Shown here in pieces: positions 25,457-32,861 of a DNA stretch of 42,823 nucleotides. The notes under the pieces are model-generated. The model was not told where the DNA came from. It saw only the letters and a list, made by a program, of their open reading frames with translations, and ran no database searches. The DNA lies in assembly GCA_028290905.1 (NCBI GenBank), contig JAQGIW010000230.1, positions 1-42,823 on the forward strand, in the 5' to 3' direction. The position numbers were made by a program, and so were the translations under genes. Within the stretch, counting starts at the first letter, position 1, and each line of letters begins with the position of its first letter. This stretch comes from Caulobacteraceae bacterium (GTDB lineage: Bacteria > Pseudomonadota > Alphaproteobacteria > Caulobacterales > Caulobacteraceae).

Positions 25457-26131
25457 ATGGCGCCAGACACCGTTCTCCTCGCCCGCCTGGAAGAGTGTGT
25501 CGCGCGGGAAGCCTCGCCCAGGACGGGTCGCCTCCCCTCGGAGAGATCGCTTGCCCAGAGCCTCGGGGTCGGCAGGGCCGAGCTGCGCAAGGCGCTCGGC
25601 GTTCTCGAAGGCCAGGGACGCATCCGGCGTCATGTCGGCAGAGGCACGTTCCTGACAGGGATGCGAGAAACCGCGCACGAGATCGCCGACCGCGTCAGCC
25701 TCAAGACCAGTCCCGCGGCGGCCATGGAGGCGCGGCTTCTCATTGAACCCGGACTGGTGAGCCTGGCCGCCGAAAAGGCGACACCCGAGCAGATCATCGA
25801 GCTTCGCCGGCTCTGCGCGGAGATGAGGGCGGTCGACAGCTGGGACGCCTATGCCGAACTCGACTGGCGCTTCCACAACATGATCGCCGCGGCGACCGGC
25901 AACATCCTTCTCACCGAGATCCAGCAACTGCTCAACCAGGTCCGCCGCAACGTCGTCTGGGACGATCTGGACACCCCGCCGCCCCGGCCCCGGCCCGACT
26001 ACCATTCCTTCGCCGAGCACGAGGCGATCGTCGCCGGGATCGCCAGCCGAGATCCGCGCATCGCCGCCGCGGCGATGCGCCGGCACTTGGAAGCCACCCG
26101 CGACCGGTTGCTGAACAAGCCGTACGATTAG
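25457..26131 (+). CDS. GntR-family regulator, FadR/FCD subfamily
   Basis: A 224-residue transcription factor. The winged helix occupies residues about 1-70 (GRLPSERSLAQSLGVGRAEL, then RKALGVLEGQGRIRRHVGRG). The C-terminal all-helical FCD domain has MEARLLIEPGLVSLAAEKA and metal-ligand-type residues in LDWRFHNMIAAATGN, HSFAEHEAIVAGI and MRRHLEATR. FCD regulators respond to organic acids and metabolic intermediates and usually repress adjacent operons. It follows the GMC gene by two bases. A palindrome begins six bases after its stop codon in the gap before the Zn-dehydrogenase operon, the natural target region. It is the second regulator of the island, next to the TetR protein. Confidence 0.92.
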   Translation: MAPDTVLLARLEECVAREASPRTGRLPSERSLAQSLGVGRAELRKALGVLEGQGRIRRHVGRGTFLTGMRETAHEIADRVSLKTSPAAAMEARLLIEPGLVSLAAEKATPEQIIELRRLCAEMRAVDSWDAYAELDWRFHNMIAAATGNILLTEIQQLLNQVRRNVVWDDLDTPPPRPRPDYHSFAEHEAIVAGIASRDPRIAAAAMRRHLEATRDRLLNKPYD

Positions 26132-26136
26132 ATCAA

Positions 26137-26156
26137 AACCAATCTGGAAATTGGTT
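26137..26156. promoter_or_regulatory. AACCAAT-N6-ATTGGTT palindrome after GntR gene
   Basis: AACCAATCTGGAAATTGGTT is a perfect 7+7 inverted repeat. It starts six bases after the gntR stop and is about 100 bases upstream of the dehydrogenase gene. The half-site ATTGGTT recurs twice more just before that gene (26238 and 26249). TTGGT half-sites are frequent in GntR/FCD operators, so this is a candidate site of the adjacent regulator. Confidence 0.5.
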
Positions 26157-26197
26157 CTCAAGATCGACGGGCGCTTTTCTAGGCAAAAAGTGGTCAC

Positions 26198-26210
26198 GGC
26201 GCATTGCGCC
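26198..26210. promoter_or_regulatory. GGCGCA-T-TGCGCC palindrome in dehydrogenase upstream region
   Basis: A perfect 6+6 inverted repeat with one central base in the same intergenic region as the GntR-type sites. It could be a further operator or a small hairpin; there is no second copy in the window. Confidence 0.25.
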
Positions 26211-26235
26211 GCCTCTCAGTCCTGTAATAATGGTT

Positions 26236-26257
26236 GGATTGGTTCGGGATTGGTTCG
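26236..26257. repeat. Two tandem 11-bp units GGATTGGTTCG before dehydrogenase start
   Basis: GGATTGGTTCG is repeated exactly, head to tail, ending directly at ATG 26258. Each unit contains ATTGGTT, the half-site of the palindrome at 26137. The 11-bp period puts both on one face of the helix. They may be extra half-sites of the GntR regulator, or the start of translation may be further downstream (26285). Confidence 0.55.
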
Positions 26258-27403
26258 ATGGCCACACACACCCCCCTAAGGCAGATGGCGGCGCCCCCGC
26301 GCGACACGATCACGCCGGCGACCATGCGGGCATGGGTTCTGAACAATCCAGATGAACTCGAGCTCGTCACGAAGCCGGCGCCGCGCCCTGGGAACGCCGA
26401 GGTTCTCGTCCGCATCGACGCCGTGGCCGTCTGCGCCACGGACCTGGAGGTGATCAGCCAGGGACCGCCCGCCCTGATCAACGGCGGTCCGCCCTTCAAC
26501 CAGGCTTTCACGCCGGGCCATGAGTATATGGGCACGGTGGTGGGCCTGGGCCCCAATGTCGACGAATACCAGGTCGGCGACCGGGTCACGGTCGAGATTC
26601 ACGCCGGCTGCGGACGATGCAAGCGCTGCCGGGAAGGCATGTACACGGCCTGCCACAACTATGGGGCCAACTACCCCGGCAACGACAAGGGCCACCGGGC
26701 CAACGGCTTCACGACCAACGGAGGCTTCGCCCAGTACGCCGTCAACCACATCAACACCCTCGTGCGCGTTCCGGACTCGATGACCGACGAAGAGGCGGCC
26801 CTCGTGGTTACGGCGGGGACCTCGATGTACGGCTTCACCGAACTCGGCGGCCTGGTGGCCGGCGAGTCGGTGGTGGTCATCGGACCAGGGCCGATCGGAC
26901 TGCTGGGGGCGGCCATTGCCAAGACCCTCGGGGCGAACCCGGTCATTCTGACGGGGACCCGCCCGGATCGGCTCGCCATCGGCGCCAGGCTGGGCGCCGA
27001 TTTCATCATCGATTCCACCGCGGAAGATCCCGTCGAGGCGGTCATGCGCCTCACGGGCAAGGGCGCCGACTATGTGCTCGACTGCGCCGGCACCGAGGAA
27101 TCGGTGAACCAAGCGATCAGGATGACCAACCGGGGCGGCAGGATCTGCCTGGCGGCCTTTCCGCACGGCCCGGTGAAGATCGACCTGGCCTACGCCGTCC
27201 AGAACAACATCTACCTCTATGGCATCCGGGGCGAGGGCCGCAGCGCTACGCACCGCGCGCTGGCCTTGATGGCGGCAAAGCGGTTCGACCCGACCCTGAT
27301 CCACACCCACACCTTCGGCCTGGACGACCTGCCGGAGGCGCTGCGCCACGCGCGCGACCGCGTGGACGGCGCGATCAAGGTCGTCGTCAAGCCCCAACAG
27401 TAG
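26258..27403 (+). CDS. Zinc-dependent alcohol dehydrogenase (MDR superfamily, threonine/sorbitol dehydrogenase-like)
   Basis: A 381-residue NAD(P)-dependent dehydrogenase that oxidises a secondary or primary alcohol. The catalytic zinc site uses the Cys of AVCATD and the His-Glu of TPGHEYMGTV. The structural zinc site is CGRCKRCREGMYTAC with four cysteines. The Rossmann segment VVVIGPGPIGLLGAAIAKTL is near residue 210. Start choice is open: ATG 26258 abuts the tandem repeat and has no ribosome site; ATG 26285 has TAAGG four bases upstream; ATG 26324 would start just before the conserved MRAWVLNN. The gene begins a unit that continues with the cupin, aldolase and malate synthase-like genes. 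The product probably feeds a carbonyl intermediate to the aldolase (inference). Confidence 0.9.
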   Translation: MATHTPLRQMAAPPRDTITPATMRAWVLNNPDELELVTKPAPRPGNAEVLVRIDAVAVCATDLEVISQGPPALINGGPPFNQAFTPGHEYMGTVVGLGPNVDEYQVGDRVTVEIHAGCGRCKRCREGMYTACHNYGANYPGNDKGHRANGFTTNGGFAQYAVNHINTLVRVPDSMTDEEAALVVTAGTSMYGFTELGGLVAGESVVVIGPGPIGLLGAAIAKTLGANPVILTGTRPDRLAIGARLGADFIIDSTAEDPVEAVMRLTGKGADYVLDCAGTEESVNQAIRMTNRGGRICLAAFPHGPVKIDLAYAVQNNIYLYGIRGEGRSATHRALALMAAKRFDPTLIHTHTFGLDDLPEALRHARDRVDGAIKVVVKPQQ

Positions 27404-27421
27404 GCCGGAGGTCCGTCAGCC

Positions 27422-27907
27422 ATGCGCCACGAGATCGTCGAGATAGCCCCTGCGGGACCCGCGGCCGACCCGCGCCGGCATTGGCCGCAGCGCCTGCGCG
27501 ATGAATTCGAGCGCAACCAGTTCAGCGGCGCGGTCGGCAGCGTCCTGGTCTCCGAGACCGAACGCGTGCGCGTCTGGCACCTCGCCCTGCCACCCGGCGG
27601 CTGGCTCACGTTTCATCGGCATGTGCTCGACTATTTCTGGACCACCCCGACGGCCGGCGTGGCGCGCGGCTACTACGAGGACGGGCGGATCGTCGACGTC
27701 CACCACTACCCGGGCGAGACGCGGCACTTCCATCATGGGCTCGGCGAATACTTCGTTCACGCGGTCGAGAACGTCGGCGACACCGATCTCGTCTTCGTCA
27801 CGGTGGAGTTCCTGCAGGGCGACAACCCGCCGATCCCGCTTGCCGACACGGTGGGGCTCGACGCCAGCCCACGTCTCGAACGGGCCGATGCGGAGGCGAT
27901 CGGATGA
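27422..27907 (+). CDS. Cupin-fold small protein
   Basis: A 161-residue protein that reads as a single cupin barrel. VRVWHLALPPGGWLTFHRHV has the G(X)5HxH motif-1 histidines, and HHYPGETRHFHHGLGEYFVH gives further histidines. AVENVGDTDLVFVTVEF is the second cupin motif region. Such proteins bind a metal and act as isomerases, dioxygenases or sugar-acid-processing enzymes; no specific family could be named. GGAGGT lies eight bases upstream of the ATG. The stop overlaps the next start as ATGA, so it is coupled to the DapA-type aldolase. It may handle an unstable intermediate of the same pathway (inference). Confidence 0.75.
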   Translation: MRHEIVEIAPAGPAADPRRHWPQRLRDEFERNQFSGAVGSVLVSETERVRVWHLALPPGGWLTFHRHVLDYFWTTPTAGVARGYYEDGRIVDVHHYPGETRHFHHGLGEYFVHAVENVGDTDLVFVTVEFLQGDNPPIPLADTVGLDASPRLERADAEAIG

Positions 27908-28821
27908 GCAAGGCAATACGCGGGGTCGTCGCGGCGATCGCCACGCCCTTCCTGGAGACCGGCGAGCCTGACCTGCCAAGCCTGATCGCCAGGGCCGGCC
28001 GCTTGCTGGACGGCGGCTGCGACGGGCTGAACCTTCTCGGGACCACCGGCGAGGCCACGTCGCAGTCCGTCGAACAACGGATCGCTATCATGCAGGCGGT
28101 GGGCGGGTCGGGCCTGCCGCTCGAGCGGATGATCGTGGGCACGGGCGCGGCCGCGTTGCGGGATGCGGCGCGGCTGACCGGCGAGGCTGCGCGGATCGGA
28201 TTCTCGGCGGCGCTTCTCCTGCCGCCGTTCTACTACAAGCCGGTTTCCGACGAGGGGATGCTGCGCTTCGTCGAAACGATCGCGGAGGCGACGGCGTCGT
28301 CACCCATCCCCCTCTACCTGTACAACTTCCCGGCCCTGTCGGGCATTGCATACTCGCCGAAGCTGGTGGCGTTGCTGATCCGCCATCTCGGCTCCAGGAT
28401 CGCGGGCCTCAAGGATTCCTCGGGCGACGTCGCCTACGCCAGGGAAATCGCCGCCCTGTCTCCGTCCCTCGCGGTCTATCCCTCCAACGAGGCGATTCTG
28501 CTTTCCGCGAGAGCGGGCGGACCGTTCGCCGGCTGCATCTCCGCGACCGCGAACCTGAACGCGGCGGACTGCGCCCTCGCCTACCACCGCGGTGACGAGG
28601 CCGCTCTCGAGCGCGCGATCCGCCTGCGCGCCATATTCGATGGGCTTCCCCTCGTGCCGGGGATCAAGGCGATGATCGCGCGCCTGGAAAACGACGCCGC
28701 ACACGCGCGGACGCTGCCGCCGCTCGCGCCGCTGGAGGCCGAGCAACTCGACCTGCTCCTGAGCCGCTACGCCGCGCCTAATGGACGGGAGGGGGCCCTG
28801 CAAAATGCGCGCCGCGCCTGA
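27904..28821 (+). CDS. DapA/NAL-superfamily class I aldolase
   Basis: A 305-residue TIM-barrel Schiff-base lyase. The GTTGEA segment near residue 40 binds the keto-acid carboxylate. LYLYNFPALSGI carries the catalytic tyrosine and IAGLKDSSGD the Schiff-base lysine. YNxPALSG is the N-acetylneuraminate-lyase type signature. The arginine that dihydrodipicolinate synthase has just after it is missing, so this is not a lysine-biosynthesis enzyme. A reversible cleavage of a 2-keto acid to pyruvate (or glyoxylate) and an aldehyde is most likely. It overlaps the cupin gene by four bases and the malate synthase-like gene by 17, so all three are tightly coupled. A natural reading is that it makes a keto acid or aldehyde that the next enzyme consumes (inference). 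Confidence 0.88.
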   Translation: MSKAIRGVVAAIATPFLETGEPDLPSLIARAGRLLDGGCDGLNLLGTTGEATSQSVEQRIAIMQAVGGSGLPLERMIVGTGAAALRDAARLTGEAARIGFSAALLLPPFYYKPVSDEGMLRFVETIAEATASSPIPLYLYNFPALSGIAYSPKLVALLIRHLGSRIAGLKDSSGDVAYAREIAALSPSLAVYPSNEAILLSARAGGPFAGCISATANLNAADCALAYHRGDEAALERAIRLRAIFDGLPLVPGIKAMIARLENDAAHARTLPPLAPLEAEQLDLLLSRYAAPNGREGALQNARRA

Positions 28822-30871
28822 CGCCATTCTGGATAGCGTCGTCACTTTCGGTCGCCCCCTCAGGGCGTTCATCGAGGATGAAGTCCTTCCGGGGCTATCG
28901 CTGAATCGCGCGCGGTTCTGGCGAGGCTTCGAGGATATCGTCAACGCCTTCACGCCCGTCAACGCGGCCCTTCTCTTGGAGCGTGATCGGCTCCAAGGTC
29001 TGATCCGCGCCCGGCAGTCGCGGCTGGGCGGGACGTCGTCGGTCGGGGACGAGATACGGTTTCTCCGCGAGATCGGATACCTCCATCCGCGTCCGCGACC
29101 CTTCCAGATCGAGACCGCCAACGTCGACCATGAATTGTGCTCGATGGCGGCGCCCCAGGTCATCGCGCCGATCGACAATGCGCGCGCCGCCCTGAACGCG
29201 GCGAACGCGCGCTGGGGCAGCCTGCGCGACACCCTCTACGGTTCCGACGTCATTCGATGCCGAAAGCTGGAGGGCTGCTACGATGTGGTGCGCGGCGATC
29301 ACGTCGCGGCGTGGTTGGAGACCTTCCTCGACCAGACCTTCCCCCTGGAGGGTGGAAGCCATGCCGAAGTCTCCCGCTATGGGGTCGAGGGCGGACAATT
29401 GACGACCGACCGGGGGCGGTTGCGCAGCCCCTGGCAATTCGCCGGTCGTTCGGGCGCGGCGGACGCCCCGCGGGGCATCCTCCTGCGCAACCATGGCCTC
29501 CACCTCGAACTCAAGATCGAGCCTGATCATCCGCTGGGCCGACGCCACAGAGCCGGCCTCGCCGACGTCGTGCTCGAGAGCGCCGCCTCGGCCATCCTGG
29601 ACTTCGACGATGGCGTCGTGGCCGTGGACGCCGAGGACAAGATCGCCCTCTATCGGAGCTGGCTCCGCCTGATGGCCGGCGCCCTGGGGGCTCCCGACCG
29701 CACCTACAGGGGAAGCAACGGCGCGCCTCTCGTGCTGAAGGGCAGGTCCCTGATGATCGCCCGGACCGTCGGTATGCTGATGAACACCCCACTGGTCCGG
29801 GTCGACGGCCGGCAGGCTCCGGAGGGAATCATCGACGCCGTTCTGATCGCCCTGATCGCCCTGCACGACGTTCGGGGGCTTCGGCGAAACAGCGTCGCGG
29901 GGTCCATTTACCTGGTCATGCCCAAGCTGCACGGCCCGCATGAGGCGGCGTTTACGGCCCGCCTGCTGGACGCCGTGGAGGACCTGCTCGAACTCGATCG
30001 CCATACGATCAAGATCGGGCTGATGGACGAGGAGCGGCGGACGGGCCTGAACCTCATGGCGGTGATCGCGCCGTTGCGCCGCCGCATCGTGCTCATCAGC
30101 ACCGGCCTCGCCAACCGCACCGGCGACGAGATCCATACGGCGATGGCTCTTGGGCCGGTCGTGCGCAAATCGGAGATCAACGCCGGCGCCTGGCGAACAG
30201 CCTATGAGGCCGTCAATGTCGACACCGGCCTCGCCTGCGGCTTCCCGGGACGTGGGCAGATCGGCAAGGGGATGTCGCCCAGGCCCGACCCGCTGTCCGG
30301 CGCGAGCACGACCTGGGCGCCGAGCCCGGCGGCCGCCACCCTGCACGCCCTGCACTACCATCGCGTGGCCGTGGCCGCGCGGCAGTCCGAGCTGATCGAT
30401 CGCGACACCGAAACGAGCGCCCTCTTCTCATTCCCGATCGCCGATCGGTCCCGGTTGAACGATGCCGACATAACGGCCGAACTCGACGGCAATCTCCAGG
30501 ACGTGCTCGGCTATGCCGCACGCTGGGTCGGTGAGGGTGTCGGTTGCTCCAAAGCCCCCGGCCCGGACGGAACCAGCCTGATGACCGATCGGGCAAGCTG
30601 CCGGGTCTCCAGCCAGATCCTCGCCAATTGGCTCCTTCACGGCGTGCTGACCGCGGAGAGGGTCACCGAGGCGCTGGACCGCATGGCGCCCGTCGTGGAC
30701 GAGCGGAACGCGTCCGACCCCGCCTACGTCCCCCTGGGAAAAGATCCCCGGTCGAGCCACGCCTTCAGGGCCGCTCGCGACCTCGTTCTGACCGGCGCAA
30801 TCGAGCCCGGCGGCTACCCCGACCGCGTCCTGCGGGCCGCCCGCCTTCAACACAAGGCCGGCGCGCCTTAG
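28805..30871 (+). CDS. Malate synthase G-like enzyme (divergent paralogue)
   Basis: A 688-residue relative of malate synthase G, which condenses acetyl-CoA with glyoxylate to malate; GlcB is usually about 720. Homology runs through the protein: RAALNAANARWGSLRDTLYG, GILLRNHGLHLEL, ILDFDDGVVAVDAEDK, GRSLMIARTVGMLM, KIGLMDEERRTGLN and NRTGDEIHTAM. The catalytic Arg (in MIARTVG), Mg ligands Glu (LMDEERRT) and Asp (RTGDEIH), and the general-base Asp (LMTDRAS, near residue 595) are kept. Odd points: the DCEDS pocket motif is DFDDG, so the glutamate is aspartate. After QIGKGM the conserved tryptophan and a stretch of about 15 residues are missing (SPRPDPLSGASTTWAPSP). Start 28805 overlaps the aldolase gene by 17 bases; ATG 28781 is also possible. 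The changed pocket suggests a different acceptor (inference). Confidence 0.85.
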   Translation: MRAAPDAILDSVVTFGRPLRAFIEDEVLPGLSLNRARFWRGFEDIVNAFTPVNAALLLERDRLQGLIRARQSRLGGTSSVGDEIRFLREIGYLHPRPRPFQIETANVDHELCSMAAPQVIAPIDNARAALNAANARWGSLRDTLYGSDVIRCRKLEGCYDVVRGDHVAAWLETFLDQTFPLEGGSHAEVSRYGVEGGQLTTDRGRLRSPWQFAGRSGAADAPRGILLRNHGLHLELKIEPDHPLGRRHRAGLADVVLESAASAILDFDDGVVAVDAEDKIALYRSWLRLMAGALGAPDRTYRGSNGAPLVLKGRSLMIARTVGMLMNTPLVRVDGRQAPEGIIDAVLIALIALHDVRGLRRNSVAGSIYLVMPKLHGPHEAAFTARLLDAVEDLLELDRHTIKIGLMDEERRTGLNLMAVIAPLRRRIVLISTGLANRTGDEIHTAMALGPVVRKSEINAGAWRTAYEAVNVDTGLACGFPGRGQIGKGMSPRPDPLSGASTTWAPSPAAATLHALHYHRVAVAARQSELIDRDTETSALFSFPIADRSRLNDADITAELDGNLQDVLGYAARWVGEGVGCSKAPGPDGTSLMTDRASCRVSSQILANWLLHGVLTAERVTEALDRMAPVVDERNASDPAYVPLGKDPRSSHAFRAARDLVLTGAIEPGGYPDRVLRAARLQHKAGAP

Positions 30872-30916
30872 CCCGCCCGCGCGGCGCCTTTCGATCCGAC
30901 CGATTTCCGTGCGAGG

Positions 30917-30931
30917 ATCACCACGCGTGAT
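30917..30931. promoter_or_regulatory. ATCAC-N5-GTGAT palindrome upstream of tetR
   Basis: ATCACCACGCGTGAT is a perfect 5+5 inverted repeat in the 94-base gap before the TetR gene. It does not match the TWGACC-N5-GGTCWA operators. It is a weak candidate for an additional control site. Confidence 0.2.
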
Positions 30932-30965
30932 TTGAGCGGTCGAAGTCGCGCGGAGGTGAGAGCAG

Positions 30966-31640
30966 ATGAGCGCGACGGGATCGACGCAACCCAAGCCTGC
31001 GCGCCGCCGGCAGCAGCAGCGGACCGTCGACACGCGATTGAAGATCATTCGCGCCGCCCTCTCAGAGTTCGCCCTGCTCGGCTTCGACGGCGCCAGCACG
31101 CGGGGCATCGCGGAGGCAGCCGAGGCGCCGCACTCCCTGGTCATCTATCACTTCCACACCAAGGACGAGCTCTGGTACGAGACCGTCAAGGAAGCCGTGC
31201 GCTGGTACGCGAGACGCAATTTCGGCGTCATCGGCCCGGTCAGGGACGGCGATCCCGTCCGCCGCCTGAAGCGCAATTTCGCCCACTACATTCGCTTCAG
31301 CGCCGAGTATCCGGATTTCTTCCGGATGCTGACCCACGAGAACACCCTGGCCTCGGAACGTCTCGCCTGGCTCGTCACCAACCACGTGGGTCCGATGGCG
31401 AACCATATGACCGAGCTGATCCGGCGGGCCCAGGCGCTCGGGGCGTTCGTCGAGGGCGACCCTTTGAGCCTGCTCTATCTGTTTCTGGGTTCGGCCACGA
31501 GCCTCTACCGGTCGGCGCGCGAAATCGAGCTGCTCACGGGCGAGGCGCCGAACACCGAACCGGCCATTCGACGGCACATCGAACTTATCGAGCGGCTGTT
31601 CTTTCGAACGCCAAGCCCTTCCCAAACCGAAAAATATTGA
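30966..31640 (+). CDS. TetR-family transcriptional regulator
   Basis: A 224-residue repressor-type protein. The N-terminal helix-turn-helix runs over about residues 22-68: TRLKIIRAALSEFALLGFDG, then ASTRGIAEAAEAPHSLVIYH, then FHTKDELW. The C-terminal ligand-binding domain has HYIRFSAEYPDFFRMLTHEN and LLYLFLGSATSLYRS. TetR proteins bind short palindromes as dimers and release them on ligand binding. GGAGGTGA is about six bases upstream of the ATG. The stop codon lies inside operator E. Five matching 17-bp palindromes occur at the starts of other units of the island (16629, 20569, 20603, 23646, 31637). I infer that this protein is their repressor and that the pathway substrate or an intermediate is the inducer. 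Confidence 0.93.
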   Translation: MSATGSTQPKPARRRQQQRTVDTRLKIIRAALSEFALLGFDGASTRGIAEAAEAPHSLVIYHFHTKDELWYETVKEAVRWYARRNFGVIGPVRDGDPVRRLKRNFAHYIRFSAEYPDFFRMLTHENTLASERLAWLVTNHVGPMANHMTELIRRAQALGAFVEGDPLSLLYLFLGSATSLYRSAREIELLTGEAPNTEPAIRRHIELIERLFFRTPSPSQTEKY

Positions 31641-31653
31641 CCACAATGGTCTA
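31637..31653. promoter_or_regulatory. Operator E: TTGACC-N5-GGTCTA palindrome before alpha/beta hydrolase operon
   Basis: TTGACCACAATGGTCTA overlaps the tetR stop codon and lies 31 bases upstream of the hydrolase ATG. TATAAA at 31652-31657 overlaps its right half and could serve as a -10. It is the same palindrome type as operators A-D. Confidence 0.68.
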
Positions 31654-31684
31654 TAAATGAGGACGGGTGGGAGGATGAGACCCA

Positions 31685-32842
31685 ATGGGCGTGGCAGCCG
31701 ATCGAACGATGACGTCCGGCGTCATCATCCACCCGTTCTCCGGTAGGTCGCCGGCGGCGCGGGCGCCCGAGGGGCCGGATCGTCTCGAGGACAAAGCCGC
31801 TCTCGCGCAGTTCACCCTCGAACGCCTGATGGCTTATGGCGTGCATCACCCCGACGCGGTGGAGCTCAGGGGCCGGGTCACGGCTGGAGAGGCATGGCGG
31901 GCGGCTGCGACGGACCTCGCCGCCGACTGCCTGGCGCCACCGGAGGCGTCCGTCGCGCCCGCCAGCGCGGCGACGGAGGCCAATCGGTACTATCGCGCGT
32001 CGGCTCTGCTGAGGATGAGCCAGGTGATGATGCTCAGCGACGATGATCAGCGGCGCGACATCTTCGCGCGCGCGGCCGATCTCTACCGGCGCGCCGCCGC
32101 CCTGACCGGTGACCGGGAGCCGGTCATCGTCGAGACCGAGCAGGGCCCGCTCTCCGGCTGGTGGTTCCCCCGCCGGGGCGGGAACGCGGCCGGCTGCGCA
32201 GTGGTGATCGGCGGGCTCGAAGCCTGGGCAATGGACTTCGACGCCCTGGGGCTCGAGCTTGCGCACCGCAACGTCGATACGCTCGTGGTGGACGGGCCGG
32301 GCCAGGGGGAGAGCCGCATGGCCCATCGTCATTATCTCACGAAATCCTGGCTACGATCCTACCAGGGCGTCTTCGACCACCTCGCCGTCCGGACTGGCGG
32401 CGCGCCCTTGGCCGTGGTCGGAAACAGCCTGGGGGGCGCCACCGCCTTGCGCCTCGCCTCGCAGGACGCCCGCATCCTCGCCTGCTGTGACAACTGCGGC
32501 CCCAGGGCGATCGGACGACCGCCCCCCAATGTCAGTCTGCCTGGAAAGCTATTGGCCTTTTGTGGAGACGTGGCCCAGGAGGCCGCCGTCGAAATCCTGC
32601 AAACGCTCAACCCCATGGCGGCGGGCGCCGCGGTCAGCTGCCCGCTGCTTATCGTTCATGGCGCCTTGGATCACCTCGTCTCCACCGAGGACGCGCGGAG
32701 TCTGTTCGATTGGGCAGAGTCCATCGACAAGCAGATGGTCATCTATTCGGACGGCGATCACTGCGTCTACAACCACAGCGACGACAAGCATAACTTGATA
32801 GCGGACTGGGTTGCAGACCGCCTGGGCGCCGCTAACAAATAA
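31685..32842 (+). CDS. Alpha/beta hydrolase, 2,6-dihydropseudooxynicotine hydrolase-like (C-C hydrolase group)
   Basis: A 385-residue serine hydrolase with an extra N-terminal helical domain (residues about 1-140), which resembles the C-C bond hydrolase of nicotine breakdown and FrsA-like proteins. Oxyanion/strand segment AVVIGGLEAWAMDF comes before VDGPGQGES. The nucleophile elbow is VVGNSLGGATAL (serine in GNSLGG), the acid is in VHGALDHLVS, and the histidine in SDGDHCVYNHSDD. ATG 31685 has GGAGG about 12 bases upstream, a loose spacing; ATG 31709 is also in frame. It is the first gene of the three-gene unit after operator E. Within a catabolic island a 1,3-diketone or similar C-C cleavage is plausible (inference); an esterase role is the alternative. 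Confidence 0.85.
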   Translation: MGVAADRTMTSGVIIHPFSGRSPAARAPEGPDRLEDKAALAQFTLERLMAYGVHHPDAVELRGRVTAGEAWRAAATDLAADCLAPPEASVAPASAATEANRYYRASALLRMSQVMMLSDDDQRRDIFARAADLYRRAAALTGDREPVIVETEQGPLSGWWFPRRGGNAAGCAVVIGGLEAWAMDFDALGLELAHRNVDTLVVDGPGQGESRMAHRHYLTKSWLRSYQGVFDHLAVRTGGAPLAVVGNSLGGATALRLASQDARILACCDNCGPRAIGRPPPNVSLPGKLLAFCGDVAQEAAVEILQTLNPMAAGAAVSCPLLIVHGALDHLVSTEDARSLFDWAESIDKQMVIYSDGDHCVYNHSDDKHNLIADWVADRLGAANK

Positions 32843-32861
32843 CACGGGGGAGGAGAGTCTT

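Noticed and set aside
28895-30361. Long open frame on the minus strand, 488 codons, opposite the malate synthase-like gene
   Set aside because: It is the antisense frame of a gene with clear family motifs, has low-complexity Gly/Arg/Asp-rich content and no recognisable domain. Such shadows are expected at this GC content.
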